Origin: Halanaerobiales bacterium
GTDB taxonomy: Bacteria; Bacillota_F; Halanaerobiia; DY22613
DNA length: 11,952 nucleotides
Reading direction: 5' to 3'
NCBI GenBank assembly: GCA_023128035.1
Contig: JAGMES010000125.1
Coordinates: 1-11,952, forward strand
The translations under genes and the position numbers were made by a program. Shown one piece after another: positions 1-6,626 of this stretch. Under the pieces are notes generated by a model. The model was not told where the DNA came from and searched no databases. It saw only the letters and a list, made by a program, of their open reading frames with translations. The first letter of the stretch is position 1. Each line of letters starts with the position of its first letter.

Positions 1-41
1 ATAAATTTTTACTCGTTAGAGCTGACTTTAATATATTCTAC

Positions 42-70
42 TTGACAAACATCAATTTCTTTGTTATTCT
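42..70 (+). promoter_or_regulatory. Promoter of the ribU riboswitch transcript
   Basis: A perfect -35 box TTGACA (42-47) is followed after a 17-base spacer by TATTCT (65-70). A TGT just upstream (62-64) makes this an extended -10. Transcription would start near 77 and give a leader of about 245 bases that contains the whole FMN aptamer. This is the best sigma-A-type promoter in the window by eye. Confidence 0.75.
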
Positions 71-114
71 TTTATTAGTGTTTGAAGTTTAAATTGAAAA
101 ACTTAATAAATATG

Positions 115-289
115 CCTTCAGGGTAGGGTGAGATTCCCAATCGGTGGTTAAAGTCCACGAGCTTAATTACGCATATGTTTGCGTATGGCAGATCTGGTTA
201 GATTCCAGAACCGACGGTTAAAGTCCGGATGAGAGAAGGAGAGTGTTGATAAGCATTTATATGCCCTGAAGAGATTAGTTTCTTCAGGG
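115..289 (+). ncRNA. FMN riboswitch (RFN element) with transcription-terminating expression platform
   Basis: The conserved RFN blocks are present in order: the 5' block at 119-136 (TCAGGGTAGGGTGAGATTCCC region), GTCCACGAGC (153-162), a central variable hairpin around 169-187, the GATTCCAGAACCGACGG region (200-217), and GTCCGGATGAGAGAAGGA (223-240). P1 can form between CCTTC (115-119) and GAAGG (235-239). The platform is legible. CTTCAGGGT (116-124) can pair with GCCCTGAAG (263-271) as an antiterminator, which excludes both P1 and the terminator at 264-289. FMN binding should stabilise P1, free the terminator and switch off ribU. This is the standard logic for the class, inferred here from the pairings. 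Confidence 0.95.
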
Positions 290-300
290 TTTTTTATTTT
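264..300 (+). terminator. Regulated intrinsic terminator of the FMN riboswitch
   Basis: CCCTGAAGAGA (264-274) pairs with TTTCTTCAGGG (279-289), giving an 11-bp stem with one G-U pair and a 4-base loop. A run of T (290-295, then ATTTT) follows. Its left arm is also the right arm of the antiterminator, so the two structures are mutually exclusive. Confidence 0.9.
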
Positions 301-321
301 ATTATTAAGGAGTGGGATGTT

Positions 322-894
322 ATGAAAATTAGTACAAAAAAAATGGTTAGGATGGCTATTCTTGCAGCGATGTCAATTTTTCTGGTTATGAATATTCATT
401 TCCCAATTATTCCTGCAGCTCCGTACTTAGAATATGATCCAGCAGATATTCCAATCTTAATTGGAACATTTATGTATGGACCTGTGACAGGAATATTAAT
501 TACCCTTGTGGTTTCTTTAATTCAAGCTATGACTGTTAGTGCAGCAAGTGGTTGGGTTGGTGCTGTTATGCATGTCATTGCAACTGGTACATTTGTTTTA
601 GTAGCAGGAACGATTTATCAAAGGAAACGTAATTTTTTGGGTGCGGTTATTGCGCTAATATTTGGTTCGATATCAATGGCTTTAATTATGATTCCAGCAA
701 ATCTTTTCTTTACAGTTAGATTTTGGGGAACACCTTATGATGCAGTTAAAGGGATGATTCTCCCAATTCTTATTCCGTTTAATTTAGTTAAAGCTGGTAT
801 TAATTCGGTCGTTACCGTTACGGTTTATAAGGCTATTGCAAATACTTTAAGAAAATCATCTAAAAAGTCGGTTAGCGAAACTAAAATTGTATAA
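322..894 (+). CDS. ribU: Riboflavin ECF transporter S component RibU
   Basis: This is the substrate-binding membrane subunit of an energy-coupling-factor transporter. It captures riboflavin at the cytoplasmic membrane and works with a shared EcfA-A'-T module encoded elsewhere. The 190-residue length and five or six hydrophobic segments fit the family. The N-terminal helix carries the small-residue AxxxA pattern (A12, A16) typical of S components for docking on EcfT. The segment LEYDPADIP (36-44), followed by LIGTFMYGP, is the RibU hallmark after the first helix. AAGGAG (307-312) lies 9 bases before the ATG and supports this start. The gene stands alone between the FMN riboswitch terminator and its own terminator. 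The riboswitch independently confirms flavin as the substrate. Specificity for riboflavin rather than another flavin precursor is inferred from family and regulation. Confidence 0.93.
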   Translation: MKISTKKMVRMAILAAMSIFLVMNIHFPIIPAAPYLEYDPADIPILIGTFMYGPVTGILITLVVSLIQAMTVSAASGWVGAVMHVIATGTFVLVAGTIYQRKRNFLGAVIALIFGSISMALIMIPANLFFTVRFWGTPYDAVKGMILPILIPFNLVKAGINSVVTVTVYKAIANTLRKSSKKSVSETKIV

Positions 895-904
895 TAGGTG
901 TTTT

Positions 905-934
905 AAAGGTCTGAATTTTTTTCAGACCTTTTTT
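905..934 (+). terminator. Intrinsic terminator after ribU
   Basis: AAAGGTCTGAA (905-915) and TTCAGACCTTT (921-931) form a perfect 11-bp stem with a five-T loop and run into six T (929-934). It lies 10 bases past the ribU stop and isolates ribU from tldD. Confidence 0.9.
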
Positions 935-948
935 AGTAAAAAACGTAA

Positions 949-980
949 TTGTTAAAGGAGTTATTTTAGGGGTGTATAAT
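949..980 (+). promoter_or_regulatory. Possible promoter of the tldD-tldE operon
   Basis: TATAAT (975-980) is a perfect -10 box in the short gap after the ribU terminator. The best upstream match, TTGTTA (949-954), is 20 bases away, which is too far for a standard spacer, so the -35 is doubtful. The position between a terminator and tldD makes some promoter here likely. Confidence 0.45.
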
Positions 981-1016
981 ATAGTTATATATAAAGTTTC
1001 TGAAAGGAGAATTTGA

Positions 1017-2459
1017 ATGAAAGAAAAGATGTTTAAAGTATTAGAAACCTTGAAAAAACATAATGTGGATTATGCTGATATTCGATTCAATGATATCATT
1101 AAAGAAAATTTGAGTACAGAAAATTGTAAAGTAAGTGATCTATCCATATCACGTAGTCAAGGTTATGGAATTCGAGTGTACTTGGATGGTTCGATGGGTT
1201 TTGCTAGTTCTCAGGAGTTGTCTAAAATAGAAGAAACAGCCTTTAAAGCATTGGAGATTGCTAAAGCTAGCCGGCTGGTTCAGAGAGAAAAAATTATGTT
1301 AGCTGAGAAAGAAGTTATTGTTGATCATTATGAAACACCAATTGAAATAGATCCTTTTACTGTATCGAAAAAAGATAAATTAGAATTACTCTTTAATGCA
1401 GAAGCTGAAATGAGAAAACATGCTAACCTTTTTATGACTCAGGGGAGTATGGATTTTAGACGTGAAAAGAAAATTTTTGCTGATACTGAAGGTTCATATA
1501 TTACTCAAAGTTTATATGAATCGGGTTGTGGAATTACAGCAATAGCGGTTAATGAGAAAGATATGCAAAAGCGTACATATCCTAATTCTTTTAGGGGAAA
1601 TCATGGAACAGCAGGTTATGAATATATATTAAAACAAAAATTAGTAGAAAACGCTAGAAGAGTTGCTGAAGAAGCTGTTGCTATTCTTAATGCTGAAGAG
1701 TGTCCTTCAGGAGTTTATGACATTATAATTGACGGTTCTCAATTAGCATTACAGATTCATGAAAGTATAGGACATCCGATTGAATTAGATCGTGTTTTTG
1801 GATCTGAGGCAGGTTATGCAGGAACGAGTTTTATTAATCCTGACATGATTGGATTCAAATATGGTTCTGAATGTGTAAATGTAGTAGCTGATGCTAATGT
1901 AGAAGGAGGCTTGGGAACTTTTGGTTATGATGATGATGGTGTGAAGGGTCAAAAAACAGAGATTATTACAAAGGGAGTTTTTAAGAATTTTATTAGTTCT
2001 CGAGATACTGGGTATAAACTAGGTCAACTGTCCAATGGCGCTAACCGAGCAGATGGATGGGGAAGGATGCCAATAGTACGGATGACAAATATTAATCTAT
2101 TATCAGGTGATTTAGAATTGGATGAATTGATAGCAGGAATAGATTATGGTTTTTATTTTAATACTAACAAAAGTTGGAGTATAGACGATAAGCGTTTAAA
2201 TTTCCAGTTTTCATGTGAGCTTGCTTTTGAAATTAAGGATGGTAAATTGACAGGTAAGATCTTTAAAAATCCACTTTATACAGGGATTACTCCTGAGTTT
2301 TGGGGTTCATGTGATGGTATAGCTAATGAAAAATTCTGGAAAATGTATGGAACACCTAATTGTGGTAAAGGTCAGCCAATGCAAGTAGCTCATGTAGGCC
2401 ATGGCACTGCTCCAGCAAGGTTTAGAAAGATTAAGGTAGGTGTAGCTGATGTTAAGTAA
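1017..2459 (+). CDS. tldD: Metalloprotease subunit TldD
   Basis: TldD is the catalytic zinc subunit of the cytoplasmic TldD/TldE protease (peptidase family U62). That enzyme trims unfolded peptides; in E. coli it removes the microcin B17 leader and degrades the antitoxin CcdA. The HExxxH zinc motif is intact (HESIGH, H248-H253), and the conserved C-terminal cysteine, a third ligand in the family, is C449 in NCGKGQP. The glycine-rich and GHGTAPARFR region near the end is also typical. The 480-residue length matches the family. AAGGAG (1004-1009) lies 7 bases before the ATG. The last 11 bases overlap tldE, so the two subunits are translationally coupled. No RiPP maturation enzymes are visible nearby, so the natural substrate is unknown here. 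Confidence 0.93.
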   Translation: MKEKMFKVLETLKKHNVDYADIRFNDIIKENLSTENCKVSDLSISRSQGYGIRVYLDGSMGFASSQELSKIEETAFKALEIAKASRLVQREKIMLAEKEVIVDHYETPIEIDPFTVSKKDKLELLFNAEAEMRKHANLFMTQGSMDFRREKKIFADTEGSYITQSLYESGCGITAIAVNEKDMQKRTYPNSFRGNHGTAGYEYILKQKLVENARRVAEEAVAILNAEECPSGVYDIIIDGSQLALQIHESIGHPIELDRVFGSEAGYAGTSFINPDMIGFKYGSECVNVVADANVEGGLGTFGYDDDGVKGQKTEIITKGVFKNFISSRDTGYKLGQLSNGANRADGWGRMPIVRMTNINLLSGDLELDELIAGIDYGFYFNTNKSWSIDDKRLNFQFSCELAFEIKDGKLTGKIFKNPLYTGITPEFWGSCDGIANEKFWKMYGTPNCGKGQPMQVAHVGHGTAPARFRKIKVGVADVK

Positions 2460-3792
2460 AAATCTGTCTTATGATATTATAGATTTTGTTATCAAAGAGG
2501 CTGAAGGTTATGATACACAAGTTATAGTTTTCTCTTCTGAAGAGGGTTTAACTCGTTTTGCGAATTCTGAAATTCATCAGAATGTTTTTCAAGATGAAAC
2601 GACGGTATCTATAACGATTTTTGATGGAAAAAAACAAAGTAAGATCAAAACCTCTCTTTATAACGAAGATGGATTAAGGGAGACTGTGAAAGATGCACTT
2701 ACTAATTTGGAGTTTCTTCTAGAAGGAGAGTTAGAACTACCTTTGATTTCTTCTCCTGAGTTGATTGAGAATGATGATTATAGCAACGATTTAGTTAATT
2801 TATTTGGTATAGAGGAAAGGGCTAAAGTTATCCAGAAGGGAATTAACATTTTGGAAACAGGTTATAAAGCCTATGGTGCTTTATCTTATAAAGAGAAGAA
2901 TCTCGCGTATGGAAATTCTACAGGGATTAAACGTTATAATAGAATTAATAGTTTAGAATTTTCAACTTTAATTATCTCGGAAACTGGAGGTTCAGGCTAT
3001 GCAGAATTTCTCTCCAATCGCATAGAAGATATTGATATTATTGGCGGTTTTAAAACTGCTTATGATAAAGCAAAGATGAACAAAGATCCTGAAGGTTTAG
3101 AACCAGGTGCTTATACTGTTATATTAGAACCTCTCGCAGTTGGGGACATTCTTACCTATTTTGCTTATATCGGTTTTAGTGGTAAGAGTATTCAAAACGG
3201 TAGTAGCTTCTTGATAGATAAAAAAGGTAATAAAATCTTTGATGAAAAGATTACCATTATTGATGATTATACTGATGAGAATACTATTTCTTTGCCTTTT
3301 GATTTTGAAGGTACACAACGGCAAAAAGTGAAAATTATTGAAAATGGTGTAGCGAAAGATTTATTATATGATCAAGCCAGTGGAATTAAAGATGGAGTAG
3401 ATTCTACCGGTCACTCTTTAAATGTGGTTGATTTAGGCGGATTACCTTGTAATCTTGTTATGTCATCAGGGGATCAGAGTGTAGAAGAGATTATCCAGAA
3501 TACAGAAAATGGTTTATTGATAACACGGTTCCACTATATGAATATTATTGATCCTCGTAAAGGAATATTGACTGGTTTAACAAGAGATGGGGTCTTTAAA
3601 ATAGAGAAGGGAAAAATTGTTGGTGCCATTAAAAACATGCGCTTTACAGAAAATATGATGGAAGCTTTTAATCGTGTAGAGGCTATTTCACAGGAACGTG
3701 CACGGACGCTTTTTGCAGATGGTAATTTCAATTATTACGTCCCTGCACTTAAAATTAATGGTTTCCATTTTACAGGTAAAACTGAAGCATAA
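2449..3792 (+). CDS. pmbA: TldE/PmbA subunit of the TldD/TldE protease
   Basis: This is a paralogue of TldD that forms the non-catalytic half of the heterodimer and helps build the substrate cavity. It has 447 residues, the usual PmbA length, and lacks the HExxxH motif found in its neighbour, as expected for TldE. Family-like features include the N-terminal QVIVFSSEEGLTRFANSEIH stretch, the central glycine-rich AEFLSNRIEDID region, and the C-terminal MNIIDPRKGILTGLTRDGVF segment. The ATG lies inside the end of tldD in another frame; AAGGTAGG (2433-2440) is a serviceable ribosome binding site 8 bases upstream. The overlap implies a roughly 1:1 output of the subunits. The gene is intact, with no frameshift seen. 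Confidence 0.9.
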   Translation: MLSKNLSYDIIDFVIKEAEGYDTQVIVFSSEEGLTRFANSEIHQNVFQDETTVSITIFDGKKQSKIKTSLYNEDGLRETVKDALTNLEFLLEGELELPLISSPELIENDDYSNDLVNLFGIEERAKVIQKGINILETGYKAYGALSYKEKNLAYGNSTGIKRYNRINSLEFSTLIISETGGSGYAEFLSNRIEDIDIIGGFKTAYDKAKMNKDPEGLEPGAYTVILEPLAVGDILTYFAYIGFSGKSIQNGSSFLIDKKGNKIFDEKITIIDDYTDENTISLPFDFEGTQRQKVKIIENGVAKDLLYDQASGIKDGVDSTGHSLNVVDLGGLPCNLVMSSGDQSVEEIIQNTENGLLITRFHYMNIIDPRKGILTGLTRDGVFKIEKGKIVGAIKNMRFTENMMEAFNRVEAISQERARTLFADGNFNYYVPALKINGFHFTGKTEA

Positions 3793-3838
3793 AAGCTTGA
3801 AGAATTAATAGAAATCTGATTTAGAGTGCGTAAAAGCA

Positions 3839-3880
3839 CCCCTTTTTGTAAACATTAAAGATAATGTTTACAAAAAGGGG
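3839..3880. repeat. Perfect 19-bp inverted repeat (hairpin) overlapping a small ORF start
   Basis: CCCCTTTTTGTAAACATTA (3839-3857) is exactly complementary to 3862-3880, with a 4-base loop AAGA. It begins 46 bases past the tldE stop and is followed by TAATTTTATT. It could be a weak terminator for tldDE, since the T-rich tail is interrupted. It also contains the only ATG of the downstream small ORF (3864-3866) and the purine-rich AAGGGG (3875-3880), so as RNA it would hide that initiation region. The role is undecided, but the pairing itself is certain. Confidence 0.85.
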
Positions 3881-4085
3881 TAATTTTATTAGTCAACAAT
3901 ATACTTTAAGAGACCGCTCAGTTTCCCAATTAATTAGCGAAGAAATTAATAATCTAAAGGAAAATTTTGATAATGAAAAGAGACGAATTGATGGTATGGA
4001 TACAGTGAATAGAATTGCTACATTAAATTTATGTGAATATGAAGATGCACTGAATCGAGCTTTTCAAACACCAGAAAAAGTTTAG
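3864..4085 (+). CDS. Small hypothetical protein, start uncertain
   Basis: I do not recognise this 73-residue product. It is charged and probably largely helical: the middle (about residues 20-45) is rich in E, K, N and R with heptad-like L/I spacing. There is one cysteine (C57) and no signal peptide or membrane segment. A stop codon (3849-3851) blocks extension upstream. The ATG lies inside the 3' arm of a 19-bp hairpin and has only a poor ribosome binding site (AAAG, 3857-3860). An ATT start at 3888 preceded by AAGGGG (3875-3880) would be an alternative, giving 65 residues. It sits alone between the tldDE operon and a strong terminator, on the same strand. It could be a small regulatory or structural protein, a remnant of a larger gene, or non-coding. 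Confidence 0.45.
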   Translation: MFTKRGNFISQQYTLRDRSVSQLISEEINNLKENFDNEKRRIDGMDTVNRIATLNLCEYEDALNRAFQTPEKV

Positions 4086-4141
4086 AATCATAACTTTCTC
4101 AGTTGAGTTAATTATGAATAAAAATGAATAAAATTGTTCAC

Positions 4142-4223
4142 AGGGTTAAATAAGATATAAAGATGGTTCTGAGTTAATTAATTTAAACCATTTTTATATC
4201 TTATTTAACCCTTCTTTTTTTTT
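4142..4223 (+). terminator. Long-stem hairpin followed by a T tract
   Basis: Positions 4142-4168 pair with 4186-4212 over 27 bp, with one G-U wobble in RNA and a 17-base loop. TTC and nine T follow (4213-4223). As RNA from the + strand this is a strong intrinsic terminator for the tldDE/small-ORF transcript. The stem is far longer than termination needs, so it could also be a small repeat element. Confidence 0.75.
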
Positions 4224-4240
4224 AAAAAAAAAGAAGGGTT
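4207..4240. repeat. Loop-less 34-base perfect palindrome
   Basis: AACCCTTC plus nine T (4207-4223) is followed at once by nine A plus GAAGGGTT (4224-4240), with no unpaired centre. Its left arm shares AACCCT (4207-4212) with the preceding 27-bp hairpin, so the two folds compete. The A9 tract read on the other strand supplies a T tract, which could make the element act in both directions. Its right edge touches a candidate promoter for the next operon. Confidence 0.8.
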
Positions 4241-4271
4241 GAGAATCCTAAAAATAGAATATATATATAAT
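4239..4271 (+). promoter_or_regulatory. Candidate promoter of the deacylase/membrane protein operon
   Basis: TTGAGA (4239-4244, one mismatch to consensus) is followed 17 bases later by TATATA (4262-4267), within TATATATAAT that ends at 4271. The better -10 match TATAAT (4266-4271) would need a 21-base spacer. The -35 overlaps the end of the perfect palindrome, which may affect promoter access. Several AT-rich alternatives exist, so the exact boxes are uncertain. Confidence 0.4.
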
Positions 4272-4310
4272 CATTAAGGTTATTATAAAAAAGCAGGGAG
4301 GAGTAATTAA

Positions 4311-5885
4311 ATGTATGATTTAATGATCGAAAATGGGTACATTATTGATGGTACAGAGAATTCTGGCTATATAGCTGACATAGGTATTCTGAACAAAAGA
4401 ATAGTAAGTATTGGCAATTTAAAATCAGAAAGTGCTGAAAAAAAAATTGATGCAACTAACAAGGTAGTATCACCTGGTTTTATAGATATTCATAGTCATT
4501 CTGATTTTAATATTTTAAATGCCCCTTTTGAAAGCAATAAAATTTTTCAAGGAATTACTACTGAAGTAACGGGTCATTGTGGTTACTCACTTTTTCCCGT
4601 CACGAAGGAAAGTTTACCTCACTTTGAATTACTATTGAAATCAAATAATATAAAATTGAATATTGATTGGCTTTCAGCAAAGGATTGTTTAAACAAAGTT
4701 GATTTACAGGGAATAGGTGTAAATTTCCTATCTCTTGTTGGACATGGTATTCTAAGAATGCTTGTAATGGGATTTCAAGCAAGAAAGGCATCTGAGGAAG
4801 AAGTAGAGAAAATGAAGAAATTGTTAGTAGAAGTAATGGAAGATGGAGCTTATGGGTTAAGTACCGGATTGGGTTATCCTCCTGGATGTTTCGCAGATAC
4901 ATCTGAATTGATTGAATTAGCTAAAGTAGTAAAAAGATATGACGGTGTTTTTACGTGTCATTTGAGAGATCAGGGTGATCATCTTATTGAATCTGTAAAA
5001 GAGATAATAAAAGTTGCTGAAGAATCAGGTGTTGCTGTTGATATTTCACATATTAAATCTATGGGTAAGAAAAATTGGGGAAAAGTAAAAGAAGCATTGG
5101 AACTGGTTGAAGAAGCAAGAAAAAGAGGAGTTAATATAATTTGCGATTTCTACCCTTATATTGGCACAAATGAACCCTTGATTTCACTTTTACCTAAATG
5201 GATGCATGAAGGTGGTAATGAAAAATTAATAGAAAGATTGAAAGATGAAAAGATTTTAAAGGATTTAGAGATAGAAATGAGAGAGAAAGATGCAGACTAT
5301 TGGAGTAGCATTATTATTGCAGAAGTAAAGAGTGAAAAAAATAAAAGTTTAGAAGGTATGACGGTTGCAGAAGTTTCTGATTTATGGGATAAAAAACCAA
5401 TACATACTGTATGTGAATTATTATTAGTAGAATATTGTTCAGTAAGTGTCATTTGTAAAGTAACTTGTGAAGAAGATTTAAAATATGTTGCAAAAAAACC
5501 TTTTATAGCAATAGGTACTGATGGTTTTGCTCTGCCTGATAATATTTATGATTATAAAGGGCATCCAAGGAATTTTGGAACTTTTCCACGCTTTTTGGGC
5601 AAATTGATTCGTGAAGAAGGTGTGGCTACATTAGAGGAAGGTATAAGGAGAATTACATCTCTTCCAGCAATATTTCTAGGAATAAAGGAACGTGGATTAC
5701 TGAAGGAAGGTATGTATGCAGATATTGTGATTTTTGATGATGAGAAGATTAGCGATAGAGGTACCTATGAAAATCCAGGTCAATATCCTGAAGGAATAGA
5801 TTATGTGATTGTAAATGGAAATGTTCAAATTGAAAATGGTAACTATAATCGAAAATCTTGTGGCAAAGTATTGAGAAAAAAATAG
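4311..5885 (+). CDS. N-acyl-D-amino-acid deacylase family amidohydrolase
   Basis: A metal-dependent amidohydrolase of the D-aminoacylase family, expected to hydrolyse an N-acyl-D-amino acid or similar amide in the cytoplasm. The family's key residues are all visible: HSH metal ligands (H61, H63), the motif cysteine C90 in TGHCGYS, H217 in TCHLRD, H247 in DISHIKSMG, and the catalytic aspartate D404 in IGTDG. The usual text of the cysteine motif is GNCG; here it is GHCG, a conservative oddity. The C-terminal beta-sandwich returns with ADIVIFDDEKI and VIVNGNVQIENG. At 524 residues it is of normal size. GGGAGGAG (4296-4303) precedes the ATG by 7 bases. It heads an operon with two membrane proteins, the first only 12 bases downstream, which suggests uptake of its substrate. 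The true substrate cannot be read from sequence; other amide or cyclic amide substrates are possible. Confidence 0.88.
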   Translation: MYDLMIENGYIIDGTENSGYIADIGILNKRIVSIGNLKSESAEKKIDATNKVVSPGFIDIHSHSDFNILNAPFESNKIFQGITTEVTGHCGYSLFPVTKESLPHFELLLKSNNIKLNIDWLSAKDCLNKVDLQGIGVNFLSLVGHGILRMLVMGFQARKASEEEVEKMKKLLVEVMEDGAYGLSTGLGYPPGCFADTSELIELAKVVKRYDGVFTCHLRDQGDHLIESVKEIIKVAEESGVAVDISHIKSMGKKNWGKVKEALELVEEARKRGVNIICDFYPYIGTNEPLISLLPKWMHEGGNEKLIERLKDEKILKDLEIEMREKDADYWSSIIIAEVKSEKNKSLEGMTVAEVSDLWDKKPIHTVCELLLVEYCSVSVICKVTCEEDLKYVAKKPFIAIGTDGFALPDNIYDYKGHPRNFGTFPRFLGKLIREEGVATLEEGIRRITSLPAIFLGIKERGLLKEGMYADIVIFDDEKISDRGTYENPGQYPEGIDYVIVNGNVQIENGNYNRKSCGKVLRKK

Positions 5886-5897
5886 GAGGATGAGTGA

Positions 5898-6602
5898 ATG
5901 AAGGATTATTTCAATCTAGCTAATAGTAGTCAATTATATGTTTGGGGTTTTTTTATATTATTTATTATTTTTATCCAGGCGATCTTATTTATACGTTTAG
6001 CTTGGAAGGAAGGAAAGCGAATTGGTCTTAATAGTAAGAAAATGTTAAGTGGATTAAGAGCAGGGATTATTTCTGCAATTGTACCTTCGATTGCGATTGT
6101 GCTGACTTTTATGGCAATGATTCCTGTATTGGGAATCCCTGTTCCATGGATTAGATTATCCGTGATAGGTTCTGGGCCATATGAATTACTTGCAGCGGGC
6201 ATTGGTGCCGAATCGATGGGAGTAAGTGGTCTAGGGGGAGACGGTTATACGGCTCAGGTTTTTGCTAATTCTGTTTGGATAATGACAATTGGTGCGATGT
6301 GGTCAAGTTTAATTGTATTTTTCTTTCTAAAAAAAATAAAGAAAGGTTATCAAAGGATTGAAAAGCGTGATGCTCAATGGATGAAAATCATTTCAAATGC
6401 AGCTTTTTTTGGTGTAATCTCAGTTTTTATAGCCGCACCTATTACCAAAGGAGGTTTGCCATTACTGACCTTAATTTCAGGGGCAATAATAATGAGTATT
6501 TGTGCATTGCTTGTGGTGAAATGTAAAATGACTAAATTAAAAGAATTTGCACTTGCTATCAGCATGATAGGCGCAATGTTTTCTGCGATATTATTTTCAT
6601 AA
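5898..6602 (+). CDS. DUF5058-like integral membrane protein, putative transporter subunit
   Basis: A 234-residue polytopic membrane protein with about six hydrophobic segments (near 14-34, 54-80, 122-144, 165-182, 187-207, 213-233). The most distinctive part is the glycine-rich loop at 101-117, GIGAESMGVSGLGGDGY, followed by VFANSVWIMTIG. I associate this pattern with the uncharacterised DUF5058 family, from memory and without a search. AGGAGG (5884-5889) overlaps the deacylase stop and gives a gap of only 12 bases, so the genes are cotranscribed and probably coupled. A second membrane protein of like size follows after 24 bases. I infer that the pair forms a two-subunit permease that supplies the deacylase. 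There is no ATPase or binding protein nearby, so a secondary carrier is more likely than an ABC system. Channel or sensor roles remain possible. Confidence 0.7.
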   Translation: MKDYFNLANSSQLYVWGFFILFIIFIQAILFIRLAWKEGKRIGLNSKKMLSGLRAGIISAIVPSIAIVLTFMAMIPVLGIPVPWIRLSVIGSGPYELLAAGIGAESMGVSGLGGDGYTAQVFANSVWIMTIGAMWSSLIVFFFLKKIKKGYQRIEKRDAQWMKIISNAAFFGVISVFIAAPITKGGLPLLTLISGAIIMSICALLVVKCKMTKLKEFALAISMIGAMFSAILFS

Positions 6603-6626
6603 TATTTTAAGAAAGGTGGTATAAAA

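Noticed and set aside
3124..3731. Two minus-strand ORFs (3124-3324 and 3534-3731) inside tldE
   Set aside because: They lie fully within a well-supported gene, have no ribosome binding site of note, and their products look like no protein; they are antisense shadows.
3839..4240. CRISPR array or insertion sequence in the hairpin-rich region
   Set aside because: The inverted repeats differ from one another, there are no regularly spaced direct repeats, and no transposase ORF is present.
4600..4902. Minus-strand 100-codon ORF inside the deacylase gene
   Set aside because: It overlaps the region encoding conserved deacylase sequence and has low-complexity leucine-rich content from reading AT-rich codons backwards.
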